From Byssothecium circinans (lineage: Eukaryota; Ascomycota; Dothideomycetes; Pleosporales; Massarinaceae): a stretch of 64,000 nucleotides of DNA. How positions within the stretch are numbered: position 1 is the stretch's first letter; each line of letters opens with the position of its first letter. Shown here in pieces: positions 22,415 to 32,851 of this stretch. The position numbers and the translations under genes were made by a program. The stretch is taken from contig ML976998.1 of NCBI GenBank assembly GCA_010015675.1, positions 548,778-612,777 on the forward strand, given 5' to 3'. The notes beneath the pieces are model-generated. The model had not been told where the DNA came from. It saw nothing but the letters and a program-made list of their open reading frames with translations, and did not search any database.

Positions 22415-22602
22415 TAAGCGCTAGATCATCAAGACGCTTTGGAAGATGGAGAGGCAGAATGAGGGTTAGGTGGGAGACATAATATGGGACTCGGTTTTTA
22501 GGATTATTGAGGGCTTTATTGCGAGCAGCTTCTTACTAGTGGAACGCAGCGACTTTTAGATGCTTACAGTGCTTTCTAATAGAAATTATTCAAGTCCTCC
22601 TT

Positions 22603-22932
22603 GTGGGCCAGACTCGAGACAAATTCTTCCGTTCTGAGGCCTTCTTCACCGCGAGCTTACTATGTCTTCGCGATATCCTTTCTAGGAACAACCCTGCCGA
22701 AATTGGCGATGACATCAGGAGCCCACAGATCTTCATCTACGGTGCAGGCGCTAAAGATGTCCGTAACTACATCAAGTACCTTTCCGACGGCTTTTTGGGC
22801 ACTCCGGCTCCGGGAAGCAGCGCCAAACCGTCGAGCACAATATATATATCCAAACTCGCCCGGGATTACCTTTTAGGTAATACTCTACGACTAGAGGAGT
22901 TGATCACGGTAATATCATCGTCTGGCCATTGA
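22603..22932 (+). CDS. Possible ORF or gene remnant, unknown
   Basis: An open frame of 109 codons containing IFIYGAGAKDVRNYIKYLSDGF and LARDYLLGNTLRLEELITV, which look like real protein sequence. The first codon in the frame is not a normal ATG context (it begins near a GTG), so it may be the 3' part of a gene whose 5' exons are lost or not recognised. I do not recognise the family. Confidence 0.25.
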   Translation: MGQTRDKFFRSEAFFTASLLCLRDILSRNNPAEIGDDIRSPQIFIYGAGAKDVRNYIKYLSDGFLGTPAPGSSAKPSSTIYISKLARDYLLGNTLRLEELITVISSSGH

Positions 22933-22995
22933 TAACATTGGAGTGTTCTGCCTGTTCCCTTGGCTGCGTAGCTTTTGCTAGACTTTTTTTTTTTG

Positions 22996-23439
22996 TTAAA
23001 GTTGATCACTAGTGCCATTCCTCCTTCCCGTACCCCTCAACCTGAAGTTATATATCTTTGGTGTGGGATCCCCTGGCACGCTAACCTCGTAGCGGTAATA
23101 TCTCTTTATTCTGCCGTTATTATTGGAATCTTCGTCATCCGTCGTCTTCGCGTTTCTGAAGTTTTTCCTTTCGTCCTCTCTGTAAACCATGATGTTTTCT
23201 TGGACTGGAAATGCCTCGCCCATTCCATCAGGTGGTCGCTCATAGACTTTCATGTCTAGCAATTGCTTCAAAGGGCACAAATTCCTCAGAAAAGATTCAT
23301 ATCCTTCGACCAACTCTACTCGGGACTGTACATTTGTGTTGAGATCCTCAACATCTTGAGGTATTTCTCCAGGAGACAAGTCCGCAGTTTCGCCAGTATC
23401 GAAAAATTGGGTCCAAATGCCTCGTGAAGGGTGGGCCAT
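22996..23439 (-). pseudogene. N-terminal-only relic paralogue of the neighbouring kinase
   Basis: A 147-aa ORF. Its central part (LCPLKQLLDMKVYERPPD, then an acidic/basic linker, then IKRYYRYEV) lines up with the N-terminus of the kinase starting at 26230 (LCHGHLLDMKRYAQPPPD, then VKKYFRYTY). The similarity covers the first ~130 residues of that kinase and then stops; nothing kinase-like follows before 22.9 kb. It keeps an ATG and its own copy of the CCGCAAACGG promoter motif 172 bp upstream (23611). It is either a decayed duplicate or a short stand-alone version of the N-terminal domain. Confidence 0.6.
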
Positions 23440-23610
23440 TTTGATTCGAGTACATCAACGTTTGTCGGACTGCCCAGGCATTCTCACATGATAACTTTTC
23501 TGCTCTCTGATGAGTAAAAAGGAGCCAAAATCAATTTTAAAGCTAGAGAGTAGACAATTTGAGGAACACAACGCAAATGTTCTCTTTGTTGATGTGCTCT
23601 TTCAAAGATA

Positions 23611-23622
23611 GCCGCAAACGGC
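23611..23622 (-). promoter_or_regulatory. Shared palindrome GCCGCAAACGGC, copy 1
   Basis: An inverted CCG-N4-CGG arrangement 172 bp upstream of the ATG at 23439. The same 10-bp core CCGCAAACGG is found upstream of both kinase genes (26563, 29824). Everted CCG/CGG half-sites are the kind bound by fungal Zn2Cys6 factors; the factor is unknown. Confidence 0.5.
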
Positions 23623-23771
23623 CCTGACCACGCGAAACGTGAGCAAGTTTCGTCTTGTAGAATCAAAGCTTCCAGGGCGTAGGGACGTTGAAAACGGAGA
23701 ATAAGGATTTGGTATATTCCTAACACATGGCATCACGTGACTAAACCATTCATCTGGCGCTCTTAAATCCG

Positions 23772-26230
23772 TTAATCCTCATCCCCTTCACCTATCCTTG
23801 CTTTTATGCGAGCAACATCGACAGTGCCCTCAAGTAAAAACTCACGCTCCCCCTCATGCACGATCCTATCGAATTCCGACAATTCATTCGCAACCTTTTC
23901 TCGAAAACCCGGCCTTCTACGTTCCCATTTCTTAATTCCAGCTTTTACGTGTTTAAGCAAAACTTCTAGAGTCGGCCTTTGTTCTGGATTTTCGTTCATG
24001 CACCACAAAAGCAGCTTTTCCAGACGTGCGGAGTACGGCGATGCGTTTGCTCTCGAGTCTGTTCTTCTTCTTGCGCCTTTGGGTTTACTCTCGGATTCGT
24101 ATAGATCAGTTAAACGTTTGGCATCGCGACCCAAGCCATCGCTCTCTTTTCGCATGACAGCCCAGATGCACAAGGCGATTGAGAAGGCATCTAACGTTGG
24201 GGCACGCCATCAGTCTAAGTTTTATATGGATTCGAGCATTGGCATTACTCACGTATCTTTCTACCTGATATATCAGATCCTAGGCCTATCTGCGCATGTT
24301 TCCGCATCAGCTCTATAGAGGGTTAGCCAGCATGTCCAAGTCTTAGTGACATATTTGAGAACTTGGGGAATCATACCAGGCGCCCAGAAGCTGTACAGGA
24401 AGTTAGCAAAATTTGCATGTTGATTGAAAACTGTAGAGGGAGTCGATACGCACCCAATGGTCCCAGCTCCGGTAATTTTGTCTATTGGGTCTAGTATTCC
24501 AAAGTCCCCAAGAACCGGCTGCACATAACCTCGATAGTTCCCTGTTGACGGTCTGCCTCTGAGAAAAATGTTCAAAGGCTATTTACTCATTAGCAAAAGT
24601 TCATGTTCGAAAAATAGCTCTTCCTCATCACACTAACGAAGAAAAAACAAACCTTAATATCCGGATGAATACGTCCCAGACTTTCCACCTTCTGGCAAGC
24701 AAGTATCATCCTCTCGAACATGAGCCAGAGAAACATCTCTGGGACATCGCAATGCCTCTTTCCCATTGTTGTGGCGGTGCTATAGGCGTTGATTATACCA
24801 CTAACATCGCCACCCTCGGCGTATTCCATGTAAGCAATATATCTCTGATCCACCGGGGCTCTCTCACCGCGTCGCTGAGCCCAGCCTCTTAGGAGTACGA
24901 TAGGTGCATCAATATCATTCGAAAGTATTTGATGCAATTCGAGCTCTCGCTTGGTATCTTTCTCGACCTTTTCGTTCCTTGTGTCGGTTACTGAATATGG
25001 GGATGGGAAGCGCTTTGCCACCACACGCTAGACATATATTAGCCCTCAGTCGCTATGTGCCACCTAAATTCAGGGAAGACTTACATCGAGCAGAAGATTA
25101 TCTGGGGAGACACAACCCCAGAGCATAATCTTCTTGAATTCTCGAACATTATAGAGACATCTAAGGAAATGCCACGTTCCCCTCCCAATCCCCATCGTGC
25201 TGTTTATGGCGTGGGAGATCGTGCTTTGTTTCCAATTCACAGGTGAATATTCACTACCCATAATCTCGAAAATCGTCCCCGGTTCCCCCTTCTCGTTTTC
25301 CCTTCGAAGCCACATGGAGCCTAGCAGACGTTGATGATCCCCTGGCTTTCCCACCTTGAGCCTGTAAATGCTCGTTTTTACTGGCTTCTTATCCTCTTTC
25401 GGCATCTCAGCTGATGTCGCTAGGGTCCAAGGTATGGCGGGCCCATCTTTGCGAAACAGCAACCTCATGTTCGTAGGTATGATCTCTAAGTCGTTCTCTA
25501 CCCTCAAGATCTTGAATCGCGTGTCGCCGTCGACATACATAGTTTCCGTAACCTTCACCCAGTCCCCAAAAGCCATTGCATCGTTCACGTCAACCAGTGC
25601 TGGATCTGGCTCTGAAAGTCTCAAGTCCCCCGAAACAATCGCATCCAAAGTCTTCGCAGCTTTTTGCGTAGTCTGTAGCGAGTAACGTTTCCATTCTCCC
25701 GTCCTCCCATCGTGGGTCGTAATATCATCTCCAGGCCACCGATAACAACAGAACTCCTCGCTCTTCCTTCTTTCGTAGGTGGATTCATGGCCATTCGCTG
25801 CATGTGTCACACGGAGACCTTCTAGATCATCCTCATCCTCATCCTCATCCTCAGCGTTCGGATCCGCGCCCGGGTTTTCAGCATTGTCCGGAATGTTCAT
25901 CCGCCACTGATTATTCGCGGTCCGAGCGTACCACATCACGGTTTTGTCATCGTCCCCTGTCTTCTCAGAGTACGTGTATCTGAAGTATTTTTTGACACCA
26001 TATTTATCGGGTTCCTCATTGTCGGTGGAAACTTCTCTTTGGTCCTCATGTCTTCGACGGCGGTTTTTACTCCTGACAACAGTGTCCACTGCAACAGTAA
26101 ATGATTGGGGTATGTCAGGTGGTGGCTGCGCGTATCGTTTCATGTCAAGTAAGTGACCGTGACATAGGTGTTGGATGAACTGCCGAACCGTTATCACGGC
26201 ATTAGCCGGGTCGTAGACTGGTTCCGTCAT
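23772..26230 (-). CDS. Protein kinase with novel N-terminal domain (712 aa)
   Basis: Six exons, 26230-25085, 25027-24653, 24578-24454, 24390-24377 (14 nt), 24312-24253 and 24190-23772, all in phase. Residues 1 to about 380 form an unrecognised domain with an acidic linker (AEDEDEDEDDLEG). The C-terminal half is a kinase: VVAKRF supplies the ATP-binding Lys, GRIHPDIKPLNIFLRG is the catalytic loop with HPD instead of HRD, GDFG is intact, and splicing the 14-nt exon restores the APE motif (GFWAPELM). A C-lobe Arg is kept at NPEQRPTL. It therefore appears catalytically competent, although the Arg before the catalytic Asp is replaced. There is no signal peptide or membrane segment. A related kinase lies immediately upstream in tandem (26758-29693). 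The substrate and pathway are unknown. Confidence 0.85.
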
Positions 26231-26562
26231 GACTGATTTGTTGTCAGGCGTTCGAGCGTAGGAAAAGGTTATCGTGAGTCGAGATCTAGGTCCGTTTGCG
26301 CGGGTGTCCTATCTTCTTGAGTGAGCAAGTCAGCCGAAGTATACACGATTGCTCATCCGCGATGTGAAATGAGCTTGTAAGGGCTCACAACTTCACAAAA
26401 TACACACCAGAGGACTTGAGTGAAATCGACCACACCGAGTCGAAGATATCTTGTTCAAAACTTTCTCAGAAACGCACCATCAGACAATGTGAGGATGAGC
26501 AAATGCACGCTCGGTCACACAACAAACCTCTTTGTGTCCGAGGCTTTGTTGGTACCTAGATA

Positions 26563-26573
26563 CCGCAAACGGC
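26563..26573 (-). promoter_or_regulatory. Shared palindrome CCGCAAACGGC, copy 2
   Basis: The core CCGCAAACGG lies 333 bp upstream of the kinase ATG at 26230, preceded by TAGATA, similar to the AGATAG preceding copy 1. Confidence 0.5.
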
Positions 26574-26757
26574 CATGCAGCTCGAGAACGCCTAACACTT
26601 AGTGAAAAACAGGCAAAAGATCGTAGAATTTTTCGGTATGAATATTTGAACTGAAGGAAATCTGATGTAAAATCTTATACACTAGAAGATTCCTTCCCTT
26701 CCAGCCCCAGAAATTGCAGAGTCTCTAATCATAACATGCAAAACCAACTCCACATTC

Positions 26758-29693
26758 TCATACCATTCTCCTCTTCAACCTAACGCCTCCTGGATACGGC
26801 TCCCAAGCCCCTATTTCATGTTCTCCTACAGAAAATGTCAGTCAACGAACCCCAGTTCTGCGCCATAGCGAAAGCGACACTTACCCCAACTTCCACCCCT
26901 ATATGATGGCACTTGCACCAGCGGCACACCCGCTGAAGGCACCCCCACTGGTTGCACTCCCGCTGGCTGCACTTGCGCCGCCTGCTCTCCCTGTCCAACG
27001 TGTCCAATCTGCCTCAGCGACTTTGGCGGTGAGTCTCTAGTCACTCTTGTGATAATCTCGTCGTCACCTTCGTCGTAATCATCGAAATCCGGGGGTCCAA
27101 CTTCATACGCCCATTTTCGTTTGAGCATCCTATCCGCTTGCGTGGTAAAAGTATCGTCACCATATACTAATCGCCAATCCTCCGGGAGTTCCTGTCTTTG
27201 TCTTTCTATTTCCTCTGGTGAGTCCTCAGGAATCCCCAAGAGAGTCCTATACTTGTCATAGGCGGCATGGATTCCTTCCGTCGCTACTATCTTGATCTGT
27301 TCAAGAGTAGGCCGAGAGTTTTGGTTTTGATCCATGCAAGCGTCAACGAGCTTCGTCAGACGATAGCTGTACAGATCATCGTATTCGGACCTGAAGTCGA
27401 TATTTCGTTTTTCTTTATCGACGTCGTCGGCGCCAACTTCATCGTCCTGCCCCCAAGTATCTCCGCAGAAGCCTCGGTTGTATTTGCGCATGAGGCAGAA
27501 GATTACGAGTCCGATTTGCCATACGTCGATTTTGTCACATCTTTCTCGTCCTCCATTATTCACCTCTGCGGGAGTGACATGGATTTGCTCTATACATGCT
27601 TAATTAGTTCTACGAACGTGTATATGCAAGGGCGATAGAATTAATGGAACTGTAAAGGGCTACAGTACCTGGTGCTTGCCAACCTTCGGTACCCAAACTG
27701 CCTACAATGTTCTCGTGTCCCAATCGATAATAAGTTTCGAGATCCGCGAGCAGGGGTTCGGGGAAATCAGGCATAGGGTAAGGCCCAGGAGCATTATTCT
27801 CTCTTCCAAGGAAGATATTCGCGGGTCTTATATCTAGAATGTGTTAGCACTTTCAGCATCAAAGGCGTTCGATAAACTTACCCACATGCATATAGCCGTT
27901 CTGGCCATTTCTTACCGCTTCCGGATGGCTCTGGAGAAGGTCGCAAGCTCCGGCAAGCTTGAGGAACACATACCAGATGAAAATTTCGGGAATATATTTC
28001 TTCCTTATGCGATGGTCTTCAAGTACGAAATCAAGAGATCCATATTTAATATAGTCAAAGTCTGTTGCAAACATGAGCTCTAGAAGATGACGTGACGAGC
28101 GCATCTGTGATTGATAATTAAACTTACATAAATAGTACGGCGTCGACGCAGAATGATGATAGGAATTGTGCACCATTTTCACAAGGTCATCGTTCTCGTC
28201 GCCCATCCTCTGGACTATTCGATTGAGAAAGAGCTCCCTAGGATCGGCGTTTTGTCCGACATTGTCGTTTTTTGGCTCTTCTTTTCCTCTGCTGGTGCCT
28301 TTCACCACCAATACCTAGAATTAGCGAGTTAGTACAGAAACACCCGGAGCCTGTGCTACATGTACTGACCTTTCGCCGGCGGTTCCGCTCATCTGTCAAA
28401 GCAAAAACCACCAGCGGGTTGTTCTGAGACCGTTAACATTATTCCTGAAGATACAGGTCCAAACTTACAACTTGTGGGAGAATTATTTTCAAAGCATCCC
28501 ATTGAAGGGACGCTTGCGCATCTTCGGGGTACAGGATGTCTAGCTCTGCTCGTACATGATCCACCATAGACTTTTTGGTCCGATAGAGCCTAGGGATTCG
28601 AAGGCATTAGCATTGCTTTCACGAATCAATATCTGAAAGTCACCATACGACTAAATAAGCAAGAAACATACCGATACCATGCTTCCCTCTCTTCTAGAAT
28701 ATCACCTTGTCCATGCGGTAGTTTGTGTAGATAGCAGTGGTCGTCTGACTGTTCTGAAACGAATAATCTATACGTAATTGTACCTTTTCCCCGAGGATGA
28801 CCGGCGGGCAATTTCCCACAGTATCTGCGCCACTCTGAGGAAGAATCTACAAGAGTACAAACGCAGGGTTAGTATGTTTCTACTTTACTTTTTTCAAAAT
28901 GCACTTACTGCTTTGAACGCCGTCATTATTGCTATGGTTGTTGCTCCATGCAACATTACCAGTCCATCTGAGGTCGTGATGGGCTTCGGCTGAAAATTGG
29001 CGGTATTTATCTACAGGAGTTAAGCCTGCTTTTGCTGAGCTGTCGTGAAAGGTGCAGGTAACATTTGCCCAATGATGTAAAGTCTCTTGACTCTCATCTG
29101 GTGCCGGACACTGTAAAGCGTCGCATTCTCCCGTCTGTAGATTGATCATTTCAGTTAACGCTGTTTTTGCCGTGTGAAAAGTCACATCTAACAGCCCTTG
29201 CGTTTGCCAGCCGGAAAATATGACGTGGTAATCAGTTGCGGTCGACATGTATACCGTGGCGTACGGATTCGCCTCATCTGGGAATTGCTGTTGCTGGTTT
29301 CTTGCCCGTATGTACCAATCTTCGTCATCGCGCTGTAGTATGAGGCTCTGACTGGTGTTCCTAGTATCCAAATCGGTGTAGCCCAGTTCCATCTTGGCTG
29401 CACTGCTTCTTTCGGAAGGTTCATTGAACCGAATATCGAATTGTTTGGTGAGTTTTTTGCGATCTTCTTCGCTGCGTTTCCAACTGAAGCGGCCGTTGAT
29501 CAAATGCTATCAAGGAAGTCATATGTTGGCTACCATGCGCTAAAAACGAACAGATATTTCCACTCACTATTGCCATATCCAAATCGCTCATGTCGTCTTC
29601 CATGGTTTTGGGGTTCGTGTTCAACACCTCGGTCCTCACCGTGACCTCATCTGGAATCGCTTTACCCTTCCACCTAAACTGAAGCGCAGCCAT
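26758..29693 (-). CDS. Protein kinase-like protein with divergent active site (814 aa)
   Basis: Nine exons: 29693-29568, 29506-28909, 28846-28672, 28589-28469, 28423-28370, 28314-27882, 27833-27669, 27589-26885 and 26825-26758, all in phase. The first ~340 residues are an unrecognised domain different in sequence from that of the neighbouring kinase. The kinase part has VLVVKG (ATP Lys), YMHVDIRPANIFLGR as catalytic loop (HVD for HRD, Arg for the usual Lys), ADLE where DFG is expected, and WQAPE for APE. It ends with CMDQNQNSRPTLEQI and a Pro/Val/Gln repeat tail (GVQPVGVPSAGVPLVQVP). Asp and Asn of the catalytic loop and the Asp of DFG survive, so it may be a weak kinase or a pseudokinase. 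It is arranged head-to-tail with the kinase at 23772-26230. Confidence 0.83.
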
Positions 29694-29822
29694 GACTACG
29701 ATCCAGCAAATCGAAACGCGGTATAAAGTTTCAAAATCGAATCCAAAGAAAAGCTACTGATTGTGTGGTCCAAAGTTTCAAACCTGTAATGGTATCGAGC
29801 CGCATGTTCGCATCCTTTGTTT

Positions 29823-29834
29823 GCCGCAAACGGC
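29823..29834 (-). promoter_or_regulatory. Shared palindrome GCCGCAAACGGC, copy 3
   Basis: Identical in all 12 bases to copy 1 and located 130 bp upstream of the kinase ATG at 29693. Confidence 0.5.
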
Positions 29835-30585
29835 ACAAAAACGCGAGTCTACGCACATGCTGCACGATCTGAAAGGCGCTACAACAAGCAATCCTCTTTT
29901 AACACAATGTCACTGCTTTTGAATTGTTGATGTGGCCGCTGAAGCATAAAAACGGCTAGAAGCAAGGTTAGGCTGCCAAGGTGGGACATCTAAAGGACAG
30001 CAAAAGGGAAATTAGGAAAGTGCAGCAACAAATGACTTCGCTACTCACATGCATCTTTAGACCACTCCGATACCGATCTCGGCACGGCGCGTATCTGCGC
30101 TCTGGGGTGCGTTTCCTAGGTGGGATTCCCTTTTTAGTGCCTACACTGCATAGTATTGTTCACGACAAACTTGAACCTATTACTCAGGACGTACATAATG
30201 AGATAAGAGGACATACATAAATTCTAGCAAGCCAACAACACGGGGACATCTGCAAGGAATCAGTCACATTCAAGAAATACTTTGCTGTCAATTATACACA
30301 AGAGTTCCGAAGCCTCGACGGCCTCGGGAGTAGCCTTGGAACCTGCACATGTGCGGAAAGTCTCTTTGTTTTTGGGTCGTCAAAGTACTATGGCTGTACT
30401 CCACTCACTACTGTGACGGATCCCTTTGCAGCATCCCATGCCGCCTCGCATTCCATATCCCTATACTCAATTGTGCCAACCACTCCACGCCGTGCACACA
30501 GCCTTTTTGCAGACATACTCATAATTCCAAGCTCCAAATTCGTGAATTTTTTTGGGTATACCCCTCCATGTAGACGCCAGATCTT
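29835..30585. other. Intergenic boundary between accessory and core regions
   Basis: About 750 bp between the kinase promoter and the 3' end of SWD1. Only short ORFs without coding character. No tRNA or repeat was recognised. Confidence 0.4.
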
Positions 30586-32216
30586 TCATGCTCTCCGCCG
30601 TTTGGTGCCGTTCACTGCGGTCCCGTTAGTCCTCCTCGTCTCATCCGCACTAATTCCTACTTCTTCATCATTCATCCACTCACGACCTGCACCCGGGCTC
30701 CTTCTCCTGAACTGTCCCGCCCCAACAGCCACAACCTCATCTTCGCTATCGCTAGCTTCGATATCCAGCAGCACCGGCATCCTGAATGTGCCGGCAACGA
30801 ATCCGGTCGTTGGCTTGACGGGATCGATGGTGAGGACGTCGACCTCTTCGTCTTCTTGGTCTAGTCGGCGCTTGTGGATCTCTTCGAGGGGGTGGATGTC
30901 GAATTCGTCTTCGCGCTCGACGTATTCGTGGTTCTCTTCGACTTCTACAAAATCGGGGGCGAGGGCTGACCAGCGCTGGGGTTGGAGAATGGACCAAAGC
31001 CAGACACGGCCTGAGTCTACGCCAACGGCAGCGACGAAGGGGCGGACAGGGTGCCACTGCGAACGTTAGCCGGGGAAACTCGTACTGAGGGCGTAATGTT
31101 ACTTCTACCACCGAGAGCTCCTCCTTGGTGCCCTCCAGGATCTTAACCAAACTGCCCTGCCCGCGCTCCCAGACGTAGATGTGGTGATTCATCCAGGTGG
31201 AAGCAGCGACATATTCACCCGTTGAGCTGAAGGTGGCGTGATTCCATGACAGACGCTGGACTAGGTCCTGGAACTTGTGCTCTACCTCGAGTTGCAGCGA
31301 GTCGAAATCGAGCTTCGGATCGCTAAAGTCGGGCAAGTGTATTGTTCGCACTATCCTGTCGCTCGAGTTGAGTACCATGTCGCGGCCTGATTGAGTGAGG
31401 CGTATCAGGACGAGAATGTTGTTGCCGACGCGGAACGAGTATTTCATCTCATACGTAGTTGCGTCTATGATGTTCAACCATCCCTTATTTGTACCGGCCA
31501 TGATGTAGCCCCCTTCCGGCGTGAATAGTGTGACAGTCGTTGTCTGCTTCGCATCTTGAGCCGCTTGCTTCTCGGTCGCCTTCTCGCGTTCTGTCTGAGG
31601 TCGGAGTGGAGCGTTTGGGAGCGTGTGTTTGACGGGGACTTCGTCGGTCATGTCAACAAGAACTGGCTGGTCTTCGAAGAGCGCAGCCGCAAATTTCATG
31701 CTGCACTAGTTCAGTACTTCTCCCGCAATTCTATATGACAATGTCATACTGGTTCTTCGGGTGCAGTTCCGCGATAAAGATGGCGGCTTCAAAGCGGACG
31801 GTGCGCACGCGTGAGCCATCCTTAAGGTCCCACAGCACGCACTTCCAGTCCTGGCCGGCACTCAGCAGGAAGCGGTCGTCGGTGGACCAGCTCAGCGACT
31901 GGATTTGGCGCGTATGGCCGCGTAGCTTGCGGGCGACGCCGTTGGTCTCGATGTCGAATACGACGACGATACCATCGTGCTTCTCCTGTTAGCTGTGGTA
32001 ATTGGAAGGAGGATGGGCCACGCTTACTCGGCCGGAGGCAAGCAAATCGCCACGGTGGCTGAAGCGAATTGACGTGGAATGGCCACTGCCTGTATGAGTT
32101 AATTGTGATGCTATATGTGGCATGGCCATGATAGGCGTGTGCTCACGGAGACGGCCTGTAATAACTTCAGGACAGTCCTGGGCGAGGACAAAGGGGTCAA
32201 CGAGCGACAAATTCAT
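30586..32216 (-). CDS. SWD1: COMPASS complex subunit Swd1 / RbBP5 (WD40)
   Basis: Begins MNLSLVDPF, the conserved N-terminus of the RbBP5/Swd1 family. Several introns interrupt it (near 32147-32091, 32028-31988, 31750-31694 and 31115-31067). WD40 motifs are visible: STSIRFSHRGDLLASGR, GHTRQIQSLSWSTDDRFLLSAGQDWKCVLWDL, and the diagnostic KFQDLVQRLSWNHATFSSTGEYVAAS and YVWERGQGSLVKILEGTKEEL. After WHPVRP the protein has the family's acidic ENxEYVEREDEFDI segment. Swd1 is a core subunit of the Set1/COMPASS histone H3K4 methyltransferase in the nucleus. It shares a 635-bp intergenic region with the divergent RPB1 gene. Confidence 0.92.
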
Positions 32217-32851
32217 GGCAGCGTTGTACCGTCTTGATCAGCGGCATCTTGCGGTCGCGGCGCCCGCCATGTGGTAATGTCTCGCATGCGCGAACCTCAT
32301 GTTTGGAGCCGGGGAGCAGTTCGCGGTCACATGATTGCGCTACGCTGTTTCTAGACTAGCGCACTCTTTGTTACCTAAGCCTTTACTGCCTCGCCTTTGA
32401 TGTTCTTCACGCCCGTGCCCCGTTCTCTTACCACCTCACCACCACCACCACCCACTCCTCTCCCATCTCGCTCGGACGTGTCAACACCAGCGAGCCCGTT
32501 TCCTATCCCGTCGAGTTCGCCTGCGTTAATCACAACGCGCCATATCCCCGCGCTGCCCGCTGCAGCCCTGGCGCGACGACCGCGAGCCGCCCCCGACCCG
32601 TGCAACCTTTGTCTACGGGCTTTATCCTTCGACCATATCTCAGCGCGCCCTCTGAGCGCATTAGTCACTCCATAGTTATCGGCATATTATCCACGCGAAC
32701 CAACTACCAGCGTTTTCCGCCAGCGGAGGAGGCACCTGCCCCCTCGTGGCCACCGCGGCCGCCTTCACCAGCGACGGCTCCAGTTCGTCGCGCGGCAACC
32801 GTTCTCACGGTATAATACCCCAGCAAAGCCTGCTCCCCGCCGACCGCAATC
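32217..32851. promoter_or_regulatory. Divergent SWD1/RPB1 promoter region
   Basis: 635 bp between the two start codons. Pyrimidine-rich and GC-rich tracts occur close to RPB1. ORFs crossing it in either direction show no coding signature. No specific factor sites were identified. Confidence 0.6.

Noticed and set aside
22996..29693. Secondary-metabolite or effector gene cluster
   Set aside because: No polyketide synthase, peptide synthetase, terpene cyclase or tailoring enzymes are present; the block is made of kinases and a secreted protein only.
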